A stretch of DNA of 64,000 bases, taken from positions 56,247 to 120,246 of the forward strand of contig VKHL01000088.1 in the NCBI GenBank assembly GCA_015146655.1, read 5' to 3'. Positions 41,223-52,620 of this stretch are shown here, piece after piece. The translations under genes and the position numbers were made by a program. Under the pieces are notes generated by a model. It had not been told where the DNA came from. It worked only from the letters and a program-made list of their open reading frames with translations, and did not search any database. The DNA comes from Ochromonas danica (Eukaryota; Sar; Chrysophyceae; Chromulinales; Chromulinaceae). Every line of letters begins with the position of its first letter. Within the stretch, counting starts at the first letter, position 1.

Positions 41223-42537
41223 ATGTCTACCGAAGTGAAGTGCTACTGGGCTCCTAACGCCAATGAGGCATTGGTTCCTGCTACGATTACTCGACGCAAT
41301 CCTGGTCCTCATGATGTTTCCATTAAGATCATCTATGCTGGTATCTGCCACTCTGATATTCATAAGGTATACCATGGTTATCACTACCTTCTAGTATGTT
41401 GGCCTTTATCCAAGATGTTTTGTTATTCCATGGAATAGGTGAGAAATGACTGGAAGGATAACTGGGGGCTTGGCATCTTCCCCATGTAAGCAATGCACAC
41501 TTGTCTAGATGATACAAGCCCTCCACTCACAGTGTTCATTTGGTCGTTCTTTTCCTTATAAAAGGGTTCCAGGTCATGAAATTGTTGGTGTTGTAGAGAG
41601 TGTGGGAGACAAGGTGACCAAGTTCCAAGAAGGTCAACGTGTTGGTGTCGGATGCTTGGTGGACAGGTAAGAGCGCCCACCCTTACTGCCACTACGGTCA
41701 ACAAATGACTTAGAATGTCTACTATGGATGTCTGTTTCTAGTTGTCGTCATTGTAAGAGCTGTCGCTTTGGTGATGAGCAGTTCTGTTCTTCTGGTTCGG
41801 TTTTAACGTATGGAAGCAAACAACGTTATCCTCATTGTGTGGAGTATAACGAGAAAGGTGGTAATGTTACTTATGGTGGTTACTCAGAGCGTATTATAGT
41901 TGATGAAAACTATGTCTTGAGAGTTCCTGATAACTTGGATATTCGTGGTGTTGCTCCTCTTCTATGTGCTGGCATTACTGCCTATTCCCCTTTGATGCAC
42001 TTTAACCTTCGCCCTTATCACAAGTTTGCAGTTGCTGGTTTGGGTGGTTTAGGTCATATGGGTGTAAAGTTTGGTTTGGCTCTTGGTGCGCATACAACTG
42101 TATTATCTAGAGGTACTTCCAAGAAGGGATCTGCATTGACTGATTTACATGCTGATGCTTATGTTGACACAAAGAATGGCGATGAGCTCAAGTCTGTGAT
42201 GGGTACTTTCGATTTCATCCTGAACACTATTGCAGCAGATCATGATATCAATGCCTATCTTCGTCTGTTGAAGCATGATGGTATTATGGTGATGTTGGGT
42301 ATTCCTGAGAAACCTCTCGCAATGTATAATCATCCTTTGGTGGAAGGCCGTCGTTTACTCACTGGTTCCTTGTTTGGTGGTATTCGTGAGACTCAAGAGA
42401 TGTTGGACTTCTGTGGACGCAAGAACATTGTGTCTGATGTTGAAGTCATATCTGCTGATCGGATTAATGAAGCATACGAAAGAACTCTAGCTAGCGATGT
42501 GAAGTATCGTTTTGTCATTGATACTGCTACCCTTTAA
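41223..42537 (+). CDS. Zinc-dependent alcohol dehydrogenase, cinnamyl-alcohol-dehydrogenase type, 4 exons
   Basis: Medium-chain NADP(H)-type alcohol/aldehyde oxidoreductase. Exons inferred at 41223-41366, 41439-41485, 41565-41666 and 41742-42537 (1089 nt, 362 residues). Catalytic zinc ligands: Cys in AGICHSD and His-Glu in [10 protein letters not shown]. Four structural-zinc Cys: [17 protein letters not shown]. The coenzyme loop is [15 protein letters not shown]. The pattern SKQRYPHC...[11 protein letters not shown] is characteristic of the CAD/YahK-AdhC group. The substrate could be any of several aldehydes. The start at 41223 ([11 protein letters not shown]) follows a short leader. A deleted relic of the same gene lies at 47565-47870. 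Confidence 0.92.
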
Positions 42538-42599
42538 CAATGATTTATACGTGTAAGATAATGACAAGCTCTTGAAAACGTGGGTTTGAGAGTGAGAGA

Positions 42600-42780
42600 G
42601 GGGCGAAAATCAAGTTTTGGGCATTCACTTTCTAATTCAAGAATCAGAATGCGGATTTTAGTGTAATCCGTAATTTGTGTGATCCCAATAAATTTATGTC
42701 AGCACTACCACTTTCTACGATCTTCAAATAACGTTGATATTGGATGTTGGGTCAAAGCTTTAACGTCTACTCTCCCGGTC
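42600..42780 (-). pseudogene. Decayed relic of the CM1 coiled-coil gene (unit 1)
   Basis: TTCACTTTCTAATTCAAGAA and downstream bases match 49316-49400 of the coiled-coil gene with many indels (for example GATCTTCAAATAACGTTGA against GATCTTCAATCACGTTGA). It is followed by a GTGTTGGGTCAAAG-like flank. No reading frame is preserved. Its place between ADH and the channel matches the inferred ancestral gene order. Confidence 0.65.
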
Positions 42781-42879
42781 GGATTTAGCGTATTCAGTAT
42801 TTGCGATATTTGGTGTCTAAAATGGGAAAGATCGAGATGTCCATGAACTGTATGAATAGACGAGATATAAACCTGCCTG

Positions 42880-43040
42880 CATTTTCACTATTTTCGAAAA
42901 CTTCTCAATAGCTATTTCATTAAAATCGCTGAACGTTTGACCATATATTTGAATGGATATACTATCGATAGTAGAAAACAGGGGGAGCAGAGAGTATCTG
43001 AATTTAAAAGCCCCAAACTTAAAATTTAAAGACAAAATTG
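42880..43040 (+). mobile_element. Decayed TIR element, copy C (partial)
   Basis: Matches about 49830-49990 of copy B, for example TCATTAAAATCGCTGAACG against TCATTAAAATCGACGAAAG and TTTGACCATATATTT in both. No terminal repeats remain. It lies in the same relative position as copy B (after the 5' flank of the CM1 gene), suggesting the insertion preceded the tandem duplication. Confidence 0.6.
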
Positions 43041-43262
43041 GTCAAAAAATCAGGGATGTCTAATATTCTATTCCAATACTAGACTATCAATGTTAAACGA
43101 ATTCATAACAATCGCCCTTACCACATGGGCTATATAACTTTCAATAGTATAGTTTGTCATACAAAACAAATACACCACTCTGTCTTATCAATAGTTATCC
43201 AACGAACAAAATACTTAATACGTTTATGTGTATGCTACTCAACATTCATCTCCCATGTCACA

Positions 43263-46200
43263 TTATGCCTTTATCCCAGACTTGTCCTCTTCGAACGGTG
43301 TAAAAGAGGTCACATGTGATGCACTATCTCGTACACTTTTCTCCAAAGGAGGTTCATCATCTTGTACATCAATTTGTAAATCTGAAGTATATTTTAAGAC
43401 ATGGATGAAGCGATGTGTCCTGATTCGATGCGCTAGAAGAAAACACTCCTCATAGATAATAGACGCTTGTTCCTTACGCCAAAGAGCTGCACCTTCCGCT
43501 CGAACAGCTGAGAAAGTGTCTCCCATCAAAGCAATCAGCAGATTGAGCATCAAAATCATCATGATGACCAAGAAGATCACAACCAAGAAGCTGCCAAAGC
43601 TCGGGGCCACACTCCCTTCAAACATGAAGTCAGAGATATTACCCAGCATATACATGAAGCAATTAATCAATGCAAGCTTCACGGTGCCAAACGGAAGACT
43701 TGGATCAACATTGGAAATCAACCAAAATCCTTGGGCAAAGCCACAGAGGACCAAAAGCAAAACAACAAGTAAGAAGCGGATTTCATATGCTATACGTATG
43801 ATCATGACCACCAATGGACCTGAATTAGAGAAAGGACGTAAGAAGTAAAGGATTTTAAACCACATTAATACGGAACAGAGTGCAAGATAGATGCGTGACG
43901 TGGGCGTCATCCTTTGCAATACTAGCATGATCAGAAGACCCGGCACTCCAGTGAGAATCACTGCAGCATCAATCGTATTCCAAATATCTCGTGCAAAGTG
44001 AGCAAGAATGACGGTCCAATCAAACTGGGCCCCTGGGGATGAATTCCAATATAGTTTACGTATTTGTCTGCTCTCTTCTATAGAATAATAGAAGAAGGCT
44101 AAGATCACCAGGACAATATAGCAATTCATAGCAATATCCCCACTACGACTCTCTCCTGGCGTATAGTAATATTGATAGTTGTAAATCACAATTGTAAATG
44201 CTACCATAATTGCCAAATAAATGACCATGCTTCGTACATGTAATTCTCGACTAAACCGCAGCCAGAAATACTGTACAGTATAAATACCAACCGCAGAATC
44301 AAAGATGGACATATTCTGTAGCTGTTCTGAGACATCAGCATATACACCAAATCCATTATATAGATCAGGTGATTGTTTTAATGGTAACAACAAAGATGTT
44401 ACAGGTTGTTCAGGCGGTGGTCGACGAGAAAAGATTCTTTCCCAAATATCAATCACTCTTGCACTCACAGTAGGGATAACAATTAGATGTTTCCATACAT
44501 CTTCAAATACTGCAAATCCGTTATGTGTTCCGGCAATTTCATAACGAAGAGTTTGATGAAGTACTTTCTCTTTGACATCTCCTAATAAAGAAGGATGATT
44601 ACGAACAAGTTGGATCGAGGAGATAAAGAGTAAATATTCCATAGGATATTTCTGACTTAATGGAACCAATTCTTTCAAAGTCAAAAAGAAATAACAAGCA
44701 TGAAAGACATTTTGTGTTAATAAATCTTCAATATCCAAATTCAAATTCTCTGACCAACTTAGTAAAATAGCACGGATAGAGATCAGATCACATTTGGCCA
44801 AGGCATATTCTAGAAGACTCAATGATTTCCCATCAACTTCAAAATTCTTCACGGATCGAAGACATTTGCTCAGACAGCTTCGAAACTTCAGGATGAAATC
44901 AGGTCTCTCATTTTCAATTGCCATGAAAAATAGATTCGTATTCTCCATAAACAACGAAGAGCCATATTTTTGAGCTAGACTTGTTATTAATGGCCAATCT
45001 TCTAGTGGCAGATCGGATAGAAAGGCACGATTGACAGCATCTCGTAACGGCATGAAAGGTATGGAATAGAGTGCGTCTTCCCAGATAATAGTTGTTTTAT
45101 CATCACTTCCTGAGAGGAGAAGTGGATGACTATTTTTGTCTTGTGGTTGATGGACGTGTATAAAGCAAACACGATCTGTGTGTCCTACTAACCGTTGTAA
45201 TGCTTCTCCACTAAACAAATCCCAAATAATCACTAAGGTATCAATACTACCTGTGATTAGTAATGGGGAGTCATATGGATTTCTTGGCACATAGAGATCC
45301 ATGGCAGTCACACTGTCTTTGTGACCTTTCAACGTGCGAATTGGATGTCCCGAACGCATATCCCAGACAATCGCTGTGCGATCATAGCTTCCTGTGATCA
45401 CATACGGTGAAGTGAGGCCTCTCTCTTCAGCTTCTTCCACTCCTAAATGAGCAAACGGATCATAGATGGACAAGAGGAAGACATAATCGACATGACCAAT
45501 CAGAGTGCGAAGACATCTTAAAGTTCGCAAATCCCAAATCTTCGCCGTCAAGTCATAAGATCCACTAATTAACAACGGTGTATCACTATCAATCTGAGGA
45601 TGATAGACTGCTAAAGCTCTCACGAAGGCACCATGAGCATGTAGAATAGCATAATCGGATGTTGTGACATCGCCTGTTTTATCCAGATCCCAAAATCGGA
45701 TATGAGTATCAAGACTACCCGTGATAACTAACGTCTTTGATAACTCCTTTCGATTCCCTATGCTGTCGGGATGACATTTCTCAGGGCTATAGATAGCCAA
45801 TGCAAACACCACTTTCTCGTGCTGCTTTAACGTACTGTGTAGTGAATGAGTGGATGCATTCCATACTTTCGCTGTGGCATCATTGGAACAGGTTACAAAA
45901 TAAGAAGGTTGTGCAATATCTTTGGGAACATGCATCACCAAGAAATTTAATCGATCACCATGACCTTCCACTTTTTCCATCACAGATCCACTTTTCAAAT
46001 CGAAGACGGTGGACACTTTCAGAACATCACCAATAATGACTTTCGAGCAATTAGTCTTCGTGACTGCATCTCCTGGACGAGGTTCGTACACACCAATCCC
46101 TGTCACAGGACCAGTAGTAAGATGACGAATACGATTGCTACGAGTTAAATCCCACACGGTAGCTCTCTTATCACTCCCTCCCGTGATAATCACCAAGCCA

Positions 46201-47458
46201 AAAGGGGAATTGAATACTGACAGAGATAGTATCTTGGCATGATGGTTCAGAGTACGTATTCTTTCTCCTGTTATCATATCCCAAATCATCACTAGCTGGT
46301 CATCGCCTGCAGTAATGATGCTGGGTGGACTGAAATCATCTTCTCCAGGAACTACACGAACAGCATTCACTCGACTACTGTGACCTGCTAACAGATGAAT
46401 TTGTTCACGAGTGTTGAAGTCCCAAACTATCGCCGTCTTGTCGAGACTACCCGTCACAAGAACTGGATAAGTTCTCTCACCGGAGTAGGAGTCCACATGG
46501 GATCTACCGTCACCATACATGGCAATATCTCGATCACGCAAAGCCACGTTGTGAGCCCAAATCGTAGTCACACTCTTCTTATGACCAGTGAGTTTCTCTG
46601 GTAGAGGCTCCACTATTCGATAGATCCTCGCTTGATCTTCCTTTGGCACGTTAGTCAGTGGCCAGAAGAGTACACTTTTATCCCATGAGGCGGTAATAAA
46701 GATTATATCCTCCAGTCTAGGACCCGTGATATGCATTGTTAAGGACAACAGTAGGTCTGTATGATAAGTATTACTAAACCGATAGAGACAGTTCCCGTTC
46801 CCTAACTCCCAAATACTACAACTTCGATCATGTGAACCCAATGCTACCACCGCTTTCTCATGATCAATGAGAATAGCGGAGGAAATGGGCTTCGTGTGAA
46901 TAGCTCGATCTCGATTGAGTTGCCAAACAATAGAACCATCCGTTGCTCTCCATATAAACGCCGTGCAATCATCACTACACGTCACCACGATCGACCCCAC
47001 AATGGATCCCTTCGATTCAAAGGTATGCGCGTCAACGGCATTAAGTTTCATGGGGACACCATAACTATCGTTTGCTTTATTACAATGAACAAACGTTTTC
47101 AGATAAGCACCAGAATAAAGGTCCCACAACTTAGCGGTACCATCCATACTAGCAGTAACGATGATGGGATGAGGTTGAATGTCATCTGGTTTCCTTAATA
47201 GAGCGATAGAGATGATATCTTTGTTATGCTCATTGCCTGGACTGCAAAGAGGACGTTGATAACGACGAAGATAGCCATTACTTCCAGCTAGTCCCCAACA
47301 CGATAAATCATCAGGTCTCAGCCAGTCGTCATGAAAGACATAGGAATTTACTTACCATCACTTCTTGGTAAGATACCAAGAAAAGCAGATGAAGAAGAGG
47401 AGGAATCCCGTGAAGACTTCTGTGCTACTTGGACTTCAACAGACTTGTTCCCAGACAT
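43263..47458 (-). CDS. WD40 double propeller - TRPV-like ion channel, copy 1, 2 exons
   Basis: Exons inferred at 47356-47458 and 43263-47287 (103+4025 nt, 1375 residues); the 68-bp intron was recognised because the frame runs through only with it, giving MSGNKSVEVQ as N-terminus. Residues about 70-770 hold 14 WD-type blade ends (for example TAKLWDL, TAFIWRA, TAIVWDF, LVMIWDM, RATVWDL, TAKIWDL, LVIIWDL), enough for two seven-bladed propellers. A helical linker follows, then six membrane segments at about 1050-1290, with pore helix and filter region CFMYMLGNISDFMF and S6 ending LNLLIALMGDTF. The S6 end closely resembles TRPV LNMLIALMGET. Probable cation channel in which propellers replace ankyrin repeats; ligand and location unknown. 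The C-tail is short and acidic. Confidence 0.88.
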
Positions 47459-47564
47459 GTATTGTTTTGCCTCGACAAAAGCAACTCATCCTGTCTTCGT
47501 GTTGTTGTTGACTTCGACTTCAACAGAAGATCCTCTCAATGCACTCCAGTCACCCCCGCCTTGT

Positions 47565-47630
47565 GAAGTTAAGGCTTTCCACTCATTTTCCCAATTTCGT
47601 GAAGTTAACCTCCATCGTGTGAAGTTAAGG
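47565..47630. promoter_or_regulatory. GAAGTTAAC/GAAGTTAAGG elements upstream of WD40-TRP copy 1
   Basis: GAAGTTAAGG at 47565, GAAGTTAACC at 47601 and GAAGTTAAGG at 47621, with the same flanking words as the 53-bp array before ADH. They were probably inherited from the ADH promoter of the second duplicated unit and now lie 110-170 bp upstream of the channel start. Confidence 0.4.
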
Positions 47631-47870
47631 TCCAACTCTCTTCTCGTTCATTTCACACCGTCGTTTTCTATCTCACAATTGATTGCCTAATCTTGCCTGG
47701 TCTTCTTGATTGACTTGCCTTACCCACCCAAAAGTATCCGAAAGAACTCTGGCTAGCGATGTGAAGTATATCTCATCGATACTCATCGATACTGCTGCCC
47801 TCTAACAATGATTTATAAGTGTAAGATAGCGACAAGCTCTTGAAAAGAGTAGTTGGTCTGTATGTGTTGA
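47565..47870 (+). pseudogene. Internally deleted relic of the ADH gene (unit 2)
   Basis: In order: one promoter repeat unit; 47668-47720 matching the ADH 5' leader (TCTCACAATTGATTGCCT and CTTGCCTGGTC, as at 41178-41215); then 47740-47860 matching the ADH 3' end and downstream (GAAAGAACTCTGGCTAGCGA, as at 42478). Everything between, about 1.25 kb of coding sequence, is gone. This is direct evidence that the ADH gene was once duplicated together with the channel. Confidence 0.8.
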
Positions 47871-48020
47871 CACGAAATAACAACTGTTAATTTCTTACAT
47901 GCAGTTCAAGGCCAATATCAAGACTGATTGATGAGCTTTACCATCACCACTAGATCAAAATAATGCCTTATTTATCAAAAGAGGGCGAAATGATTGATGA
48001 CAATTGTAAATTGATGACTC

Positions 48021-49571
48021 TTATCGACGTAGTTTTGGGAAAGAAGCTTGCTCCTCTAGCTCTTGACAACGTTTAACAACTCCTTCCAGAGCAGACAATA
48101 ACTCTGACTCCCTTTGCCTGTCAACAAGCAACAACAACAACAACAACAACACAGAAGCGTTACACACCAAAAATGAATAGAAAATTCTAACACATTACCT
48201 ATAGAGTTCATTAGCTTTTGTTAATTGTTGGACTTCTTGTTTCGCAGCTGTCAACTCTTTCACAGTATTTTGTTGAGTTAAAGCAGATGTATCTACTACT
48301 CTATTCACACCAGATAGAGCCTTACTACGATAGGATGAATAAATGAAGTCTTGTCCTGTTAAATAAGCTGGATCTCTTTCATTTAGATGATTACTCAACT
48401 CTTTAATATGACGACACGCTAATTCAAATTCTAATTCAATTTTTTGTAATCTCTCTTTTAATTTCTCACGATCTTCAATACATTTATCCAATTCTGCTTC
48501 TAATCGTTTACTTTCTTCACCTTCAATTGTACTAATATTAACTGCTGATGCTTTCATATTATCAATCACAACTTGTTGGTTACGTACAGACTCTTCCATT
48601 AAAGCAAGACGTTGTTTTAATTGTTCATTTTCATTACGTAAAGCATCAAAGCTAGGGTGTGAGGAAGGTCTCATGGCAGCAGGATAGGTCAATGCTCCAC
48701 TACCCATCGAAGCTGCAGTAGTAGCAGGAGAAGGAAGCATAGGTATACCACCACTACCAACACCTCCTTGATGGATGAGAAAAGAAGTTGGATTCATTCC
48801 TCCTACAGATCCATTTGTTGAGTTTCCACTACTGCCACCACCAATGGTAGCGCCCGCAGCAAAAGCACTGGAATTAATTACAATTGAAGTTTGTTGGCCA
48901 TCACTACTAGCCGAGAAGACCATAGGATTACCATTTCCATTACCATTATTATTGTTATTCCCCATCTGACGTTGACGATGAGAAGTTGTTGTTAAAGAAT
49001 TGTTAGCATTCTTTAATTCTTCTTCTAATTCTGTTTTCTCATTTATTACTTTCTTCAATTCTTTTTCTTTCTTTTCCATTTCCTCCATCATTTCTTGCAT
49101 AGTTTTCTCTTGTTGTTGTTTGATTTCTTCAAAATGACTTAAATCATCACGTAATTTAGCGATTAATAAAGCATCATGTTCTGCTATTGCCATGGCTACT
49201 TCACGTTCTCTTCTTCTATTTTCTTCTGTAACTAGACTATCGTTTGGTTTAATTTGTAATGCTCTTTGATATTCTGTCTTCTCTTTATCACGTACTAATT
49301 GAATTTGTAAGATTTCACTTTCTAATTCAAGAATGCGCTTTTTAGCATAATCTAATTCTTCACGTAATCCTAAAATATCTGCACTACGATCTTCAATCAC
49401 GTTGATATTTACTTCTGGACCTGTAATATCAGGATTGTTGGTAGCATTGGCATATTTCTTATTTAAATAATGCAATTGAAGTTTTAAATCAAAGTTAGAA
49501 CGTTCTAAAGTAGCAATTTTTGCTTCTAATTCATTTAGATTAGAAGAATTTTTCATGGTATTAGACATCAT
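48021..49571 (-). CDS. Coiled-coil protein with CM1-like (centrosomin motif 1) N-terminus, 2 exons
   Basis: Exons inferred at 48199-49571 and 48021-48117 (1373+97 nt, 489 residues; 81-bp intron). The N-terminus NLNELEAKIATLERSNFDLK and following LQLHYLNKKY resembles the CM1/Cnn_1N motif of centrosomin, CDK5RAP2 and Mto1 (pattern KxxNFxLKLxIyfLeer), which recruits and activates gamma-tubulin complexes. Long coiled coils cover most of the rest (REELDYAKKRILELESE), interrupted by a Gly/Asn/Ser-rich linker at about 205-300. It may be a microtubule-organising protein; the short length (most CM1 proteins are over 1000 residues) leaves room for doubt. A 5' fragment of this gene is repeated at 52621-53060. 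Confidence 0.72.
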
Positions 49572-50645
49572 TAGTATAGGAATGACAATTGCTTCTTTCT
49601 TGACGGAAAGTTGACCATTATTTTTTGACTCAACAAGTCCGTATGACCGTTTTGTGTGTTCGTTTGGTGTTGGGTCAAAGTTGCCGTAACTTAACGCAGT
49701 TTAGCCATATTTGCGTTCTTGATTTTCCCGCTTTTAGCCTCCTCTGTGTGGGTTCGAAAGGGAAGAATATCGAGAAAATCAAAAGCGAACTTTTGACTTC
49801 CCCCGCGGAAAGCTCGATTGTTCATGTTTTCATCTTTGCCTATTTTCGAAGAATTCTCAATGACTACTTCATTAAAATCGACGAAAGTTTGACCATATAT
49901 TTTAATGGATGTATAAAACAGGGCAAAGGCGTTTGCTGAGCAATATCTGAAATTGAAGGCCCGAAATTGAAATCGGAAGACGTTTTTTGAAATTCGTCAA
50001 AAAATGGGATATAGCTAGACACAATCAACAATCGCTTGTAAGAGACAAAAGACTTTCAACATTGACAATTGAGGGTACCCGAAGCATGTAGTATATCGAG
50101 CTGCTACCGACCATGTTCTTTTCACCGAATGAAAACAAGTTACACGGCTGTAAATCGACTTGGAAAAAAAAGTACTATGATTTTGAAAACTGAATATCAA
50201 CACTATTACGCCTCATGCAACTATTCGATTTATATGCCATTAAATAGCTTCCAAATCTATTTCTAAAATGACTTATTTGAAGTGAAACAAAGTGATCTTG
50301 ATAAAGTTGTAGGAGTTTGCATTTTTTTGTATTTTCTGCGATTTTTTGATCTGTAATTGGTCAAAAATAAGTAAATTTAAATTCCTTTTTGATGAATGCG
50401 TTCTTAATTCGATACAGAATCAAACGCATTTGAAATTATAGCGTAATATTAATTACATCGAAAGTTATTAACAAAGAGCATTTCGGGCCAAAATTGCTTT
50501 CCGCGGGGGCTTGCCGTTTTTGTCAATCATCTTACAAGTATTATTATCTTATTGATAAATGACGACAAGACTTGAGCGTAACCAAAATTGCACTTTATGC
50601 TTTGACGATTTTGTCCCCCTTGAAACAAAGGCTGCATAGTGTCTC
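49572..50645. other. Promoter of the CM1 gene, TIR element and spacer
   Basis: 49572-49700 is the CM1 upstream flank with a GTAACTTAACG element (49686), duplicated at 52980-53060. 49800-50509 is the TIR element copy B. No gene seen in the rest. Confidence 0.6.
49800..50509 (+). mobile_element. 710-bp TIR element, copy B (non-autonomous DNA transposon)
   Basis: The ends are exact inverted repeats: CCCCCGCGGAAAGC (49800-49813) and GCTTTCCGCGGGGG (50496-50509). Two internal blocks match copy A (27935-28578) in reverse orientation, and one block matches the decayed copy C (42880-43040). About 270 bp near 50210-50480 are absent from copy A. No transposase frame. Target-site duplication is unclear (CTTC before, CTTG after). 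Confidence 0.78.
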
Positions 50646-52417
50646 ATGTGTTCGAAATATGATCCTGACTGGCATATGATCCTGATCACCCACGCACAAT
50701 TATACCAGGTAAGGACTGATTTTCTCTACTACTTGCTTTCTCACTCATCTCTCTCTTTATGTGAATTTCGCCCGATAGGAGGACTTGTCCTTGAAGAAGA
50801 AACTCCCCATCCCCCGATGCACCTACCCGGTAAGGATTGCCTGTTATATCACTCTATTCCATGTCCTCCTCATCGTAGGTACCCTATATCTTATATCCAC
50901 CCCCTCTCATGCCCCATGCCCTCCTTAGGATTAAGAAAACCTACAATTGAAGTCAAGACATTCTCAAAGCAAGTCTCCGAGTGTGTAAATACCCTTACTA
51001 CGGATTTGGGTAGTCACTCATTTGTCGATTTGGAACGTGTTAGTGACCAGTGTGTATCCATAATCTATGAGCAGATGGATAAGGTCACCACTGATACAGC
51101 GTACAGGGCTCCTCCCCTAGTCTTAATGAGATTTGCTCGTGGTGGGAAGACTGTCACTTTGAGCAGTCTTCCCACCACGAGTAAATCTCATTAAGACTAG
51201 GGGAGGAGCCCTGTACGCTGTATCAGTGGTGACCTTATCTATCTGCTCAATCAACTGAAGGAAGATGGGCGTGTTAATCCTATCATGATCTCCTTCAATG
51301 GTAGTGGAGCTCAACCTTTCATCCAGTTGGTTGACGAAACAGCCAGTCAAGCCATTCTACGACTCATTGGTATACAATTGGTACACTTTCCACTGGAAGA
51401 AGATCTTAATATTGTTGTAGATCGTGATGCTCTTGTTAACCACTTGAAGGACCAAAATACTGCTCTTTTGATCGATAAGCTTAACAACCTCGACAATTTG
51501 GACGAAGAAGCTGCAGCACTTCTAAGACATTTATTTCTTGATATTCCGGGTCGCTACCTAGTATTTACCTCTCATTATCCTGTCTCTATTGAAGCAAACG
51601 GATTGCGAACCCTTGATGTTATGGGTCGACAGCGGGAAAAAGCGAGTAATAGAGGCATTATCACTGTTGATATGTCACTGGCGCATGAATTAGATGAGCT
51701 GCGAGGAATGTCTTCGTGTTGTGAAGGTTTAACTGAAGAGGAAGCAGCTTGGTTGGGTTACATTCCTTCATTGGTGTATTGCTCTAAAAATGACGCTGGC
51801 CATCATGATGGTTGTTTTGTAACTCCAAGACGACGCTTTTGGCAGATGAATATCACAATTCTAATCGAAAAGAAAGCTGAAGTCCTGCGATTCTTTATAC
51901 GTGAATTGATGTCAGGCTATCGTAACCCAACTGTTTCCAGGTATTATGCTTCATTTCTTAGTGTGGATGAGAATTCGATGGTATCCTACCCTCTCTGTTA
52001 TGTTTAGGAGATATTATGTCAGTTGAATATAAACAGATCTACAGCAGTGCTACTCGAGATTCTGAACAACCTTTTGCCTCATTTAAGCTCAAAGCACAGC
52101 GGCCTGGCTTGGGAGTGCACAGTTCAAGTGGCTATCATATTGCGAATGCTACTTGCTCATTGGGGTTATGCATTTTTGGACTTGATAGCGAAGTCAATCC
52201 TGACTTAGAATTTGTTACTCTGCCTGATGAATGTGATACTTTGGAAGGTGCCAGAGAGTTCATGAATGAAAAGGTCGAAAAGTGTACTAAACATACTCTG
52301 ATCTATGTAAGCAGTGCCAATGCTAGATATCCATCCATGGAATGCTTTGTCGTCTACACTGCAAATGGAGTAGTTGCTGATGCAAAGATCATGGGATTTC
52401 AAATGAAATCTATGTAA
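50646..52417 (+). pseudogene. Broken Crinkler/RHS-type P-loop NTPase gene
   Basis: Resembles the CR (Crinkler-RHS) class of P-loop proteins found in oomycetes, algae, fungi and trypanosomes. The N-terminal part likely has introns near 50712-50779 and from 50832. A Walker A segment LVLMRFARGGKT lies at about 51117-51152, and a downstream NTPase stretch includes ISFNGSGAQPF and ILRLIGIQL (51285 onward), typical for the class. Breaks seen: an 85-bp inverted duplication right after Walker A (51069-51248) that shuts the frame, an in-frame TAG at 52005-52007, and a frame change between about 52140 and 52210. The C-terminal part (52016-52417) is open but detached. Proteins of this class act as secreted or selfish effectors; the role here is unknown and the copy is probably dead. 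Confidence 0.68.
51069..51248. repeat. Large palindrome: 85-bp arms, 10-bp spacer
   Basis: Left arm 51069-51153 and right arm 51164-51248 are reverse complements with only two mismatches (about 98 percent). The left arm encodes the segment up to and including the Walker A of the P-loop gene; the right arm repeats it backwards, and the normal coding sequence seems to resume directly after the outer end. A foldback duplication at a replication or repair break explains this. Confidence 0.95.
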
Positions 52418-52620
52418 AACCTCGTTATCCTATTGATAAGAGTATTCTTAATTGTGGAGCAGTCCTTGCTAGGACTTAGCAGTCCTTATGAAAGCCAAGA
52501 GACCCAGAGAACCCAAAGCAGACTGGCAATACATAACTCAATGCAAGTAAGAACCTTCATAGTTAATTCACTTCTCTTGGTAATACCTCGTGACTGGTTA
52601 CTGGATCCGTAGTAGCCTAG
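52418..52620. other. Short spacer, nothing recognised
   Basis: Between the broken P-loop gene and the CM1 fragment. A GTCCTTGCTAGGACTTAGCAG-like local repeat is the only feature seen. Confidence 0.4.

Noticed and set aside
51154-51248. Right arm of the large palindrome as part of a spliced intron
   Set aside because: No GT-AG pair near the arm borders restores a sensible frame; the symmetry is better explained by inverted duplication.
52005-52007. TAG in the P-loop gene as a recoded or readthrough stop
   Set aside because: The gene has two other independent breaks (palindrome and frame change), and no other gene in the window shows TAG inside a conserved domain, so decay is simpler.
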